Shown: positions 26,574 to 34,194 of the stretch, one piece after another
How the letters are laid out: each line of letters begins with the position of its first letter
How positions within the stretch are numbered: the first letter of the stretch is position 1
Origin: CBDBJQ01 sp965206405
GTDB lineage: Bacteria > Pseudomonadota > Alphaproteobacteria > UBA8366
Direction of reading: 5' to 3'
DNA length: 64,000 nucleotides
Assembly: GCA_965206405.1 (NCBI GenBank)
Contig: CBDBJQ010000006.1
Span: 1,550,001-1,614,000, forward strand
Made by a program: the position numbers and the translations under genes
The notes under the pieces: generated by a model
What the model was told of the DNA's origin: nothing
The model's input: only the letters and a program-made list of their open reading frames with translations
Databases searched by the model: none

Positions 26574-27665
26574 ATGACAGAAATTAGCAATATCGAAGCG
26601 CGGCTCTTCCAGGTGCCGCTCAAGGAAGTGCTCTCAGACGCCAAGCATGGCGACCACACGCATTTTGAGTTGGTGACGGCAACTGTGCGAACAACCGACG
26701 GCATCGAAGGTACGGGCTACACGTACACCGGCGGCAAGGGCGGCCACGCCATCAAGGCGATGATCGAGCATGATCTTGCACCGATGCTCGTTGGCCAGGG
26801 CTGTGCCGACATCGAAACTCTTTACGAAGAGATGCAATGGCACGTGCACTACGTCGGGCGGGGCGGTGTTGCCTCGTTTGCGATCTCAGCACTGGATACG
26901 GCGCTTTGGGATATTCGCGGCAAGTCGAGCGGACGGTCGCTTGCGCAAATGACCGGTGGCGCTGGTAGCTCAACCAAGGCCTACTGCGGCGGAATTGATC
27001 TCAATTTCCCGCTTGAAAAGCTGCTCGCCAACATCCAGGGCTACCTAGACAGAGGATTCAACGCCGTCAAGATCAAGGTCGGGCGCGAGAAGCTCGCCGA
27101 AGATGTCGAGCGCGTTCGTGCCGTGCGCGATCTGATCGGTCCTGATATGGCCTTCATGGTCGACGCCAACTACGCTCTGAGCGTTGAGCAATCAATTGAA
27201 GCAGCCAACGCCTTTAAGGCATCAGACATCACCTGGTTCGAGGAGCCGACGATCCCCGATAACTATCCAGGTTATGCCGCAATCGCCAAGGCGACCGGTG
27301 TGCCACTGGCGATGGGTGAGAATTTGCACACGATCCACGAATTCGAGTTTGCCTTCGAGCAGTCGGCTTTATCGTACATTCAGCCCGATGCGTCGAACTG
27401 CGGCGGCGTCACTGGCTGGCTGCAGGTCGCGGAGCTATCGCGCAAGCAGGGCCTGCCCGTTTGCAGTCATGGCATGCAGGAGCTGCACGTTAGCCTGATG
27501 GCCGGGCAGGAAAACGCTGGCTGGCTTGAAGTGCACAGTTTTCCGATCGATGAATACACCACGCGCCCGCTGGTGGTGCGCGATCATCTCGCGATCGCAC
27601 CGGACGAGCCCGGCACTGGCGTCACATTCGAATGGGCCAAGCTTGAGCCCCACGAACAAAAGTAA
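26574..27665 (+). CDS. mandelate racemase/muconate lactonizing enzyme family protein (enolase superfamily)
   Basis: This 363-residue TIM-barrel enzyme of the mandelate racemase group uses Mg2+ to abstract a proton alpha to a carboxylate. Visible motifs are the N-terminal capping domain, FNAVKIKVGR (K-x-K catalytic motif), metal ligands in VDANYAL (Asp), WFEEP (Glu) and GENLHT (Glu), and CSHGMQELHVSL with the second-half His. The ATG at 26574 gives the canonical N-terminus ISNIEARLFQVPL. It is intact although hemmed in by IS debris: a truncated PhyH upstream and an IS1595-type remnant immediately downstream of its stop. Dehydration of a sugar acid or racemisation are both possible. Confidence 0.88.
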   Translation: MTEISNIEARLFQVPLKEVLSDAKHGDHTHFELVTATVRTTDGIEGTGYTYTGGKGGHAIKAMIEHDLAPMLVGQGCADIETLYEEMQWHVHYVGRGGVASFAISALDTALWDIRGKSSGRSLAQMTGGAGSSTKAYCGGIDLNFPLEKLLANIQGYLDRGFNAVKIKVGREKLAEDVERVRAVRDLIGPDMAFMVDANYALSVEQSIEAANAFKASDITWFEEPTIPDNYPGYAAIAKATGVPLAMGENLHTIHEFEFAFEQSALSYIQPDASNCGGVTGWLQVAELSRKQGLPVCSHGMQELHVSLMAGQENAGWLEVHSFPIDEYTTRPLVVRDHLAIAPDEPGTGVTFEWAKLEPHEQK

Positions 27666-27669
27666 GAAG

Positions 27670-28180
27670 GCCATGCCCCAGAACTCTTCGATCCCGTTGA
27701 TATGGACCGTTCCTCTGGCGAACTCATCCTTGGAATGATCCACACGGTAGTGGCCGTAGCCCAGGTCAACGAGGCCGTTGTATCCCCGCCATCCGTCTGA
27801 GTTGACGACCGTACTCGGGTCAACCCGACCTCGAATAATCCCTTGTAGCGTGGACTTTGAGCAATCCGAAACGATCTCCGTGTAGACCTGCCCGTCGCGT
27901 TCGAAGATGCCGAAGACAACAGTCTTGCCGTACGCACCCCGCCCCCGCTTTCCCTTCACGCGTCTGGCGCCGAAGAAGGGCGCTGAGCCTCGCAGGCTAA
28001 GAAGATACGCTCCCTCAAGCCGCGACAGATCCGGTTCACCGTGTTGCGGTTTACGCCACAGATTTGGGCGGCCTGGAGCGCCGTGAGGTCGGCGGCGAAG
28101 CACTCCACGACGGCCCGAATTTGGGCTTCTGAAAGTTTCGAACTCTTTGAGTATCTGTTTTTCATTGCTATACAGAGCCT
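27670..28180 (-). mobile_element. IS1595-type (ISXO2-like) element remnant
   Basis: The right end shows the probable terminal repeat GCTATACAGAGCCT (28167-28180) next to the transposase start. The left end is missing: the transposase frame runs into the 3' end of the enolase-superfamily gene just after HINGIEEFW. The remnant is about 510 bp and cannot encode a functional transposase. Confidence 0.75.
27672..28165 (-). pseudogene. ISXO2-like transposase, frameshifted and truncated
   Basis: The N-terminal frame (28165 downward) begins MKNRYSKSSKLSEAQIRAVV with a helix-turn-helix (AAQICGVNRNTVNRICRGLRERI) and stops at 27956 just after CEAQRPSSAPDA. A second frame resumes with APFFGARRVKGKRGRGAYGK and runs through VFGIFERDGQVYTEIV, VVNSDGWRGYNGL and HINGIEEFW. 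Relatives have an SGEVEVDESY-like stretch between these frames that carries the first catalytic Asp. It is absent here, consistent with a deletion of about 31 bp. The extreme C-terminus is also lost. Confidence 0.82.
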
Positions 28181-28228
28181 TATGCCTTTCTTGGCTATGC
28201 TCTGCTAGGCAAGACCCAATACATATTA

Positions 28229-28305
28229 TGGTAGCGGAGGAGGGACTCGAACCCCCGACACGCGGATTATGATTCCGCTGCTCTAACCAACTGAGCTACT
28301 CCGCC
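28229..28305 (-). tRNA. tRNA-Met (anticodon CAT, elongator type)
   Basis: The minus strand gives a 77-nt cloverleaf. The acceptor stem is GGCGGAG/CTCCGCT (G1-T72 wobble), the D arm is GCTCAGTTGGTTAGAGC, and the anticodon stem GCGGA/TCCGC holds loop ATCATAA (CAT at positions 34-36). The T arm is GGGGGTTCGAGTCCC. CCA is encoded. The G1-U72 end and D arm resemble alphaproteobacterial elongator tRNA-Met, not initiator. Whether C34 is modified to lysidine (tRNA-Ile2) cannot be decided from sequence alone, but the overall sequence fits Met. Confidence 0.95.
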
Positions 28306-28415
28306 ACACTTTCATGCGCCATGCCTGGCGGCGGCATCGGTATGGCCCGGAGCCCTTTTCCTGTCAAGCTGTGCGAAATCTCTGCCTTGCGTTTGCGCCA
28401 GAAACCGACGGATCT

Positions 28416-28889
28416 TCAAAGACCTTGGGCGGCCTCTAGAACCGCGTCGACATGACCCTTGACGCGCACCTTGTTCCACACGCGCTGTACCACACCCTTC
28501 TTGTCGATGAGGAAGGTCGAGCGCTCGATGCCCATATAGGTGCGGCCGTAGTTTTTCTTTTCCTTCCACACATCATAGGCAACGCACACCTCCCCCTCTT
28601 CGTCCGAGACAAGGGTAAAGGGAAGATCGTATTTGGCCTTGAAGTTGTCGTGGCGCTTTACGCTGTCGCGGGAGATGCCGACAATTTTGGTTCCGGCCTT
28701 CTCGAATTTCTTGATCGCATCGCGGAATCCCTGCGCCTCGGTGGTGCATCCCGGTGTGTCGTCCTTGGGATAGAAATAAACGACCACATTGCTCTTGCCC
28801 TGTAGCGAAGATAGGGCGAAGGACTCCCCGCCGTCGCTGGGAAGCGTGAAATCCGGAGCTTTCTTCCCGGCTTCGATCTTGGATGCCAT
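28416..28889 (-). CDS. bcp: thiol peroxidase, Bcp/PrxQ-type peroxiredoxin
   Basis: This 157-residue peroxiredoxin reduces hydroperoxides with electrons from thioredoxin or a similar donor. The peroxidatic Cys is C48 in YPKDDTPGCTTEAQGF, with the conserved Thr/Pro and a downstream Arg. The second Cys found five residues later in E. coli Bcp is Gln53 here, so resolution must use another Cys or an external thiol. It starts 43 bp after the stop of the UGSC selenoprotein gene on the same strand, suggesting cotranscription of two redox proteins. Confidence 0.92.
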   Translation of the reverse strand: MASKIEAGKKAPDFTLPSDGGESFALSSLQGKSNVVVYFYPKDDTPGCTTEAQGFRDAIKKFEKAGTKIVGISRDSVKRHDNFKAKYDLPFTLVSDEEGEVCVAYDVWKEKKNYGRTYMGIERSTFLIDKKGVVQRVWNKVRVKGHVDAVLEAAQGL

Positions 28890-28932
28890 GGCAACGTTCT
28901 CCTTGCGTTAGGCGTTCTGACCCTGTCGGGCG

Positions 28933-30591
28933 TCACGTTCCGGTATCAATCGGTTCGGTCACCGAAAGCGTGCTGCCGAAGGACGGAATAACCTGGGAAT
29001 GGCGACCGGCACCGCCAACGACGGCGAGCATGATCTGCTCCGACTTGCTCAGTACTCGCATACCGTCCTTGCCGCCATTGATCAGTTTTTCCGGCACCCG
29101 ATCTTCATAGACCGCCATCTGGGCCCGATTGATGTGCCAGGCCGGGATAATTGCGTGCTCAATGAGGAACGCTTTCACATCGTCCCGGCTCAGATTTTCG
29201 CGTGCGCAGATCTCGGCGTGCTCCGGCCCCATCGCAACGATCATCTCACCGTCGAGATAGGAATTGTTGACGCCCGGCGTCGCCATGACACCGGCGATCG
29301 TGAGTAGCACCTCCTCGGCCGTGATGCCGTAGTGATCGTTGACGTTGTGGGGGCCTTCCACGCCGCAGAGCGTCACCGCGCTGCTGCCAGCCGGCATTCC
29401 ACGCTCGGCCACATGGAACGGATCCCACGGACTCGCCTCCTCGTTTTCTGCAAAGCAGAAGGCGTATTTGGCCGGCGTGCCCGCCGTCGAACGATCCAGC
29501 ACACCCGGCGCTGCTCCGCCGATGTTGGTGAGGATCAGCCGCAGGGCCCGGCCGATCACCGCGTTCGCCATCGCGCCCTGCCCAAAAGCGTTGCTGGAAG
29601 CGTTGACGTCGAGTGCCTCAGCCACCGGCCCGTTCACCATGATCCCCACCGTGCAGGGATGTGTGGTTGCCTGGAGTGCCTTGAGATTCAGTCGCTCCGC
29701 CGTCAGCCCCCTGACAACGGCTTCGAGAAGCGGCAAATGTTCGGACTCGCACCCCGCCATCACCGCGTTTGCCGCAACCTTACCCAGCGTGGCCCGGCCA
29801 AAGCGCGGCGCGATCAGCCCAAGGGACGTATCCGGATTCCTTCCATCAAGAATCGCTTCGACGCGCGCCGGTTCCGGAAGAACAATCGGCAGGCCGTCGG
29901 TCCAGCCGCGCCGGTAGAAAAGCTTGTTGGCGGCATCCCAGTCATCGGGCACACGCAGAAGATCTTCGGCGCCGGGAGCGTTGAAGTTGCCCTCGAACAT
30001 CGAGCGATAACGCAACCGGCCGCGCGAAGGCGGCTGTTTTTGCTTGAATTCCCGCTGTAGCGACGCCGCATCCTCGGTGCCGATCCGGACGATTTCATCA
30101 ACGACGTCGCCTGCGATCTTGGCAACGCCGTCAGGCGTCAGCTTGGCAACCGGGTGCGGAACCACCGCAAGCGGCTGACCCGAGGCGCCGAGGCTTTCAG
30201 CCTCTGTCTTCGCAAGAGCGTAGAACTCGTCGGTGCAGACGACTGCCACCGGAATTCCCTGTCGTTCCATCCTGACTGAGTCATGGATACACCACGACGT
30301 GCAGGACCCTCAATCGGCAAAACAGGCGACAACAAACTCGCTGTTTTCGAGGAACGGGTCATTCTCTTTAAACGGCGCCGGCTCGCTCGCTTCCTTGCGA
30401 AAACGCACGAATTCCAGACCTTCGACGCATTCTGACAACAATTCGCTAACGTTGTCGAGGAACAAATCGGCATTGTTTTTCATATTTGAGAACAACCCAA
30501 CAGTCATGCCCGCCCGCAAACCGAACCGTGGCGCGAGGTCACCGTTCTCCGGATTAAATATTCCGCATGGGTTGACGGTTTCCGTCGCCAT
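28933..30591 (-). CDS. UGSC-family selenoprotein (selenocysteine at in-frame UGA)
   Basis: Two frames in the same phase, 30591-30313 and 30309-28933, are joined by one TGA (30310-30312). Read as Sec it gives ACFAD-U-GSCTSWCIHDS, the family motif U-G-S-C, with U at residue 94 of 552. A SECIS-like hairpin follows immediately (30270-30306). U-x-x-C is a redox-type spacing, so thiol/selenol chemistry is likely, though the reaction of this family is not established. The N-terminal domain is about 1-165. A second domain (about 185-552) contains MAGCESEHLP and THPCTVGIMVNGPV and is of unknown function. ATG 30591 has GGGAGAG 7 nt upstream. It lies just upstream of bcp. The alternative, a nonsense mutation, is unlikely because the UGA sits exactly at the motif. 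Confidence 0.93.
30270..30306 (-). promoter_or_regulatory. bacterial SECIS element for the UGSC selenoprotein
   Basis: Directly 3' of the UGA the mRNA can fold into a 7-bp stem GUCGUGG/CCAUGAC (one G-U) closed by loop UGUAU. An internal loop and an outer 5-bp stem UCCUG/CAGGA lie beneath it. The apical loop begins 18 nt after the UGA and has G at its second position. Published rules for bacterial SECIS elements require 16-37 nt and a G in the first two loop positions. Folding was done by eye. Confidence 0.8.
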
Positions 30592-30674
30592 CACTTCTCT
30601 CCCCTGATTCTGGGTTCGTCCTAAGAGTCGCCAGCCTCACTCCCGAGGCAGCGCACGGGAAACAATCTTGTCGT

Positions 30675-31892
30675 TTATGCCCCGGTTTCCAGTTCGGCTG
30701 CGCCAGAATCCATCCCGGCACCATCCCGGGCGCCATCCCGGGCTGCATCCCCGGTCGCGTCCCAGACCGTTTCCCGGCTGGTAATCCAACCGCCACCAAG
30801 CACCCTGTCGCTGTCATAGACAACACAGGCCTGCCCCGGCGCGACCCCGTATTGCGGCTCCGAAAACACGATTTTGGTTTTCGCCCTATCCTCTGCCATC
30901 TGAAGTGTGGCCTCGATGGGCCTCATCGCCGAGCGAAAACGAACCTGACAGGAACGCTCTCCGCTACTTTCACCGGCCTTCCAGCCAATCCAGTTGGTTT
31001 CGCCCAGTGTTATCCGGGATACAGCCAGCGCTTCTTTTGGCCCAACCGTGACCTCACGCCGGGCGGCATCCAGGTTGACAACATAGAGCGGCTCCGTATG
31101 TCCGCCGGCATCGATTCCGCGACGTTGGCCGATCGTGAAAGCGTGGATTCCCCGATGGCTTCCAATCCGCTGCCCGTCGAGATGGACGACGACGCCGGGT
31201 TCCGTTGCCTCCGGCCGCAGTTTCTCGATGACCGACGCATAGGAACCGTTGGGAACAAAGCAGATGTCCTGGCTGTCCGGCTTGTCCGCCACCGGCAGGC
31301 TGAAGCGCTGTGCAAGATTCCGGGTTTCTTCCTTGCACTGCTCACCCAGGGGAAAGCGCAGCAGGTCGAGCTGTGCATCCGTAGTGGCGAACAGGAAGTA
31401 GCTCTGGTCCTTCGTCTCATCGGCTGCACGCCAGAGTTCCGCCCCCCCGGGCCCATCGACACGGCGCGCATAGTGCCCCGTCGCCAGTGCCGCAGCGCCA
31501 AGCTTGCGGGCCATGTCCATGAGGTCGCTGAACTTGACTGTCTGATTGCAACGGATGCAGGGAACCGGCGTCTCGCCCCTGAGGTAACTGTCGGCAAAAT
31601 CGTCGATCACGCTTTCTCGAAAACGGGTCTCGTAATCCAGAACGTAATGGGGGATACCGAGATGGTCGGCGACATTGCGGGCGTCATGAATATCCTGCCC
31701 GGCACAGCATGCACCCTTGCGCCCAACTGCCGCACCGTGATCATAGAGTTGCAGGGTGACCCCGACCACGTCATGGCCGGCTTCCGCCAGCAACGCAGCA
31801 ACAACGGAGGAATCAACGCCCCCGGACATGGCGACAACCGTTCTTCCGGCTTCGATACCGTCGGGCCGGGGTGTTTCCGCCAATGTTTCCAT
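30675..31892 (-). CDS. mnmA: tRNA-specific 2-thiouridylase
   Basis: This 405-residue enzyme puts the 2-thio group on the wobble uridine of tRNA-Lys, -Glu and -Gln. Visible are the PP-loop AMSGGVDSSVVAALL (near residue 22), the first catalytic Cys in PCIRCNQTVKF, the second in DSQDICFVPNG, and the GQRRGI loop. ATG 31892 is chosen because it directly precedes the family N-terminus; the longer frame to 32003 has no family match. After the usual end near LGGGWI the protein has an extra low-complexity tail (GDAARDGARDGAGMDSG) made by 12-bp repeats. Confidence 0.95.
   Translation of the reverse strand: METLAETPRPDGIEAGRTVVAMSGGVDSSVVAALLAEAGHDVVGVTLQLYDHGAAVGRKGACCAGQDIHDARNVADHLGIPHYVLDYETRFRESVIDDFADSYLRGETPVPCIRCNQTVKFSDLMDMARKLGAAALATGHYARRVDGPGGAELWRAADETKDQSYFLFATTDAQLDLLRFPLGEQCKEETRNLAQRFSLPVADKPDSQDICFVPNGSYASVIEKLRPEATEPGVVVHLDGQRIGSHRGIHAFTIGQRRGIDAGGHTEPLYVVNLDAARREVTVGPKEALAVSRITLGETNWIGWKAGESSGERSCQVRFRSAMRPIEATLQMAEDRAKTKIVFSEPQYGVAPGQACVVYDSDRVLGGGWITSRETVWDATGDAARDGARDGAGMDSGAAELETGA
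30710..30768. repeat. degenerate 12-bp tandem repeat in the mnmA 3' end
   Basis: Units related to CCATCCCGGGCG follow each other (30710-30720 short copy, 30721-30732, 30733-30744, 30745-30756, 30757-30768). They encode a D-G-A-R-like tail on MnmA that has no counterpart in the family core. Confidence 0.8.
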
Positions 31893-32047
31893 GTTTCGCA
31901 CTATGCCGCTCTTCGCTTGGACGCGCAACGGACGGCAGTTGCGTGCATTGAGGACAGATGACCGGTCGGAGTGGTCCGGTGCCACACCGAAACCACCTCT
32001 CACGGTCGGTACAATGAGATATCCTCAAAAGTTGGTGACGGCTGTTT

Positions 32048-32281
32048 TCAGGCGGCGATTTGAATTTGCTTGATGCCGTCTTTGAGCTCAACCCCCTGAA
32101 TGACCTCGGGCAGACGGTTTGGCCCGGATATCTTCCGCCATTTCTTTTTCGCTGACATCATCAGCCTGAAGACCATTGCCAGCGCGGTCTTTCGGTTCAG
32201 ACAACCCCCTGGTTTTTCGGGTGCGGTTTCGGACCGTGGCGAAGACGCTCTCGATCGGATGCGACACGACTTGGGCAAAGA
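32048..32281 (-). pseudogene. IS256-type transposase, C-terminal scrap
   Basis: The last 76 or so residues of an IS256-family transposase are recognisable: SHPIESVFATVRNRTRKTRG, then in another frame GCLNRKTALAMVFRLMMSAKKKW and a typical ending. The two parts meet at a run of five G (plus strand: C) where one extra base breaks the frame. No N-terminal part is present, and the scrap abuts the hicB stop. It differs from the larger IS256 element at 24755-26185 in its C-terminus. Confidence 0.7.
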
Positions 32282-32725
32282 CTAAGCGCGAGGCTTAACG
32301 AAAGTCGGAATCTCTCGAATGTTGAACACCGGCATCACACCAATCGCGCGGAACGCAGCGTCGAACTGATCGATCTTTGTGCCGTGCCGGGGCTGAAACA
32401 AGCGATCTACCGAGTTGCGATTCCAGCCCAGTAGGCGGGCCAGCTCGGCTCGGTTGGTGCCTTGTTCCTCGATCTTCCATTTCAAGGCAACCTTGAGCGC
32501 GATCAGGGAAGGGATAGGAAGGCACAACAGACCATTCTCGCCAGAGGGGCGCGGGATCGGCTCAAAGTCCTCGAGACGGCTGGCGAGCGCCTCCTCGATT
32601 GCGTCCGCTGCGCGAAATGGAACATCTTCCAAGGTGTCGGCATCCGTGGTGACCTCGGGCAAATCAGGGGAGGTCACCAGAAAACCGTCACCATCGGGCT
32701 GAACGTCAAGCAGGTATTGTAACAT
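32282..32725 (-). CDS. hicB: HicB-family antitoxin with C-terminal HTH
   Basis: This 147-residue HicB-type protein has an N-terminal partial RNase H fold (about 1-75; YLLDVQPDGDGFLVTSPDLPEVTTDADT is the HicB hallmark: Y-x-x-x-x-x-x-D-G-x-x-V-x-x-P-D-L-P). A DNA-binding helix-turn-helix follows (about 90-130; TNRAELARLLGWNRNSVDRLF). It neutralises the HicA RNase and represses the operon. It lies 27 bp downstream of a hicA copy that appears frameshifted. Confidence 0.85.
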   Translation of the reverse strand: MLQYLLDVQPDGDGFLVTSPDLPEVTTDADTLEDVPFRAADAIEEALASRLEDFEPIPRPSGENGLLCLPIPSLIALKVALKWKIEEQGTNRAELARLLGWNRNSVDRLFQPRHGTKIDQFDAAFRAIGVMPVFNIREIPTFVKPRA

Positions 32726-32752
32726 GGCGTATCCTTTCGATGTGCCCCGGCA

Positions 32753-32900
32753 TCAGGAGATGCCGAGGTCCTTTTTGATTTTGGCAACCAGCCCGGTCCC
32801 CAGTTCCTTCCGGTTGCCGTGAACGGGCATGGCTGTTTTTTGTTGCCCCGGCGAACGGTGATATGGTCGCCTTTGCCGCGAGCTGCTTCGACGGAACCTT
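32753..32900 (-). pseudogene. HicA-type toxin remnant, frameshifted and 5'-degraded
   Basis: In one frame GKGDHITVRRGNKK, and in the next KTAMPVHGNRKELGTGLVAK and IKKDLGIS, together match the central and C-terminal part of HicA (including the catalytic-His region GDH). The frames meet at a run of six A on the coding strand; a seventh A would restore a continuous reading. No plausible N-terminal helix precedes it. Order and spacing before hicB are those of a hicAB operon. A sequencing indel or programmed slippage at the A-run cannot be excluded. Confidence 0.65.
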
Positions 32901-32980
32901 TCATTAGGCTCGAGACAAAGAAAGAATTTAAGGTTATCCTTTCGTTGTCGGAATGCCAAGAAAAGGACCCTTTCTCAACC

Positions 32981-34153
32981 ATGGCGGCAGAACAGGTGCC
33001 CTCGCGGCTCGGGCAGAAGGTGACTATCTCAACGGCCGGCGAAAAGGCGGAAGCGTTCGTTCCCCCACGCTTGCCGCCGATCCCAGCTGTGCAGATGGAC
33101 GGGCTCTATCGGCGACTCGAGAGCGCGAACCGCGCGCTTGGGCGGCTCGACGGCGTCATCTCAATCCTCCCCGACACCCCTCTGTTACTCTACATGTACG
33201 TTCGAAAAGAGGCGGTGCTCTCGTCGCAAATCGAGGGTACACAATCATCGCTCTCCGACTTCCTGCTCTTCGAAAGCGAGAAGGCGCCCGGTGTGCCGCT
33301 CGATGACGTGCAGGAGGTATCCAACTACGTTGCCGCCATGAACCACGGCCTTACCCGGATCCGGGAGGGCTTTCCGGTCTCGCTCCGGCTCATCCGCGAG
33401 ATCCACGACATCCTCTTGTCGAAAGGCCGAGGGAACACCAAACACCCTGGCGAGTTCCGACGCTCACAGAACTGGATCGGCGGCACGCGCCCCGGAAACG
33501 CGTTGTTCGTGCCGCCGCCTTCCGAACAGATCCTCGATCTCATGTCAGACCTCGAGGCGTTCATCCACGCCGACACGCCCGAAATTCCGGCCCTGATCAA
33601 GGCCGGCCTCGTGCATGTCCAGTTCGAGACGATCCACCCGTTCCTCGACGGCAATGGACGGTTGGGGCGGCTCCTGATCGCCTTCCTGCTCTGCACGCAG
33701 GGAAGCCTGAGAGAGCCGATCCTTTACCTCAGCCTCTATTTCAAGACCCACCGCCAACAGTACTACGACCTCCTTCAGCAGGTCCGGGAGCGCGGCGACT
33801 GGGAAATCTGGCTGGAGTTCTTTTTGGACGGCATCACCGAAACGTCGCTACAGGCAGCCGAAGCCGCCCGCGAGATTCTGGGCTTGTTCGAAGCTGATCG
33901 GCATAAGATCGAGAGCTTGGGTCGTCCGGCAGCATCAGCGCTTCGTGTCCATCAACTCCTTCAACAGAAGCCGCTCGTCGGAATCCCGGATGCATCTCAA
34001 AAGTTGGGCATCTCGCCTCCGACGATCGCGAAGTCGATCCGGCACCTAGAAGACCTCGGGGTCGTGCGGGAAGTCACTGGAAAGCAGCGCGGCCGGATGT
34101 TCATGTATAACAATTACCTGAGCATTCTCAGCCGCGGGACGGAACCACTATGA
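32981..34153 (+). CDS. Fic-family protein (AMPylase-like)
   Basis: This 390-residue Fic protein transfers nucleotide monophosphate to target hydroxyls. The catalytic motif HPFLDGNGRLGR is complete (219-230, H219). The N-terminal inhibitory helix motif (S/T)xxxE(G/N) is present as SSQIEG (81-86, E85), so it is a self-inhibited class II type enzyme. A winged-helix-like region near the C-terminus (LVGIPDASQKLGISPPTIAK) probably binds DNA. ATG 32981 is chosen because FIC_N-like sequence begins soon after it; the longer frame to 32819 is antisense to hicA. No separate antitoxin is needed. It lies in the accessory region. Confidence 0.9.
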   Translation: MAAEQVPSRLGQKVTISTAGEKAEAFVPPRLPPIPAVQMDGLYRRLESANRALGRLDGVISILPDTPLLLYMYVRKEAVLSSQIEGTQSSLSDFLLFESEKAPGVPLDDVQEVSNYVAAMNHGLTRIREGFPVSLRLIREIHDILLSKGRGNTKHPGEFRRSQNWIGGTRPGNALFVPPPSEQILDLMSDLEAFIHADTPEIPALIKAGLVHVQFETIHPFLDGNGRLGRLLIAFLLCTQGSLREPILYLSLYFKTHRQQYYDLLQQVRERGDWEIWLEFFLDGITETSLQAAEAAREILGLFEADRHKIESLGRPAASALRVHQLLQQKPLVGIPDASQKLGISPPTIAKSIRHLEDLGVVREVTGKQRGRMFMYNNYLSILSRGTEPL

Positions 34154-34194
34154 TTTCATGGATCTGCCGGCTTCGGAATTTCGAGCCTCATGGG

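Noticed and set aside
27435..27669. Continuation of the ISXO2-like transposase frame to 27435
   Set aside because: Past about 27670 the frame is antisense to the intact enolase-superfamily gene and no longer resembles a transposase.
30310..30312. UGA in the UGSC gene as a nonsense mutation or two separate genes
   Set aside because: The codon is exactly at the Sec position of the family motif, the frame continues in phase, and a SECIS-like hairpin follows.
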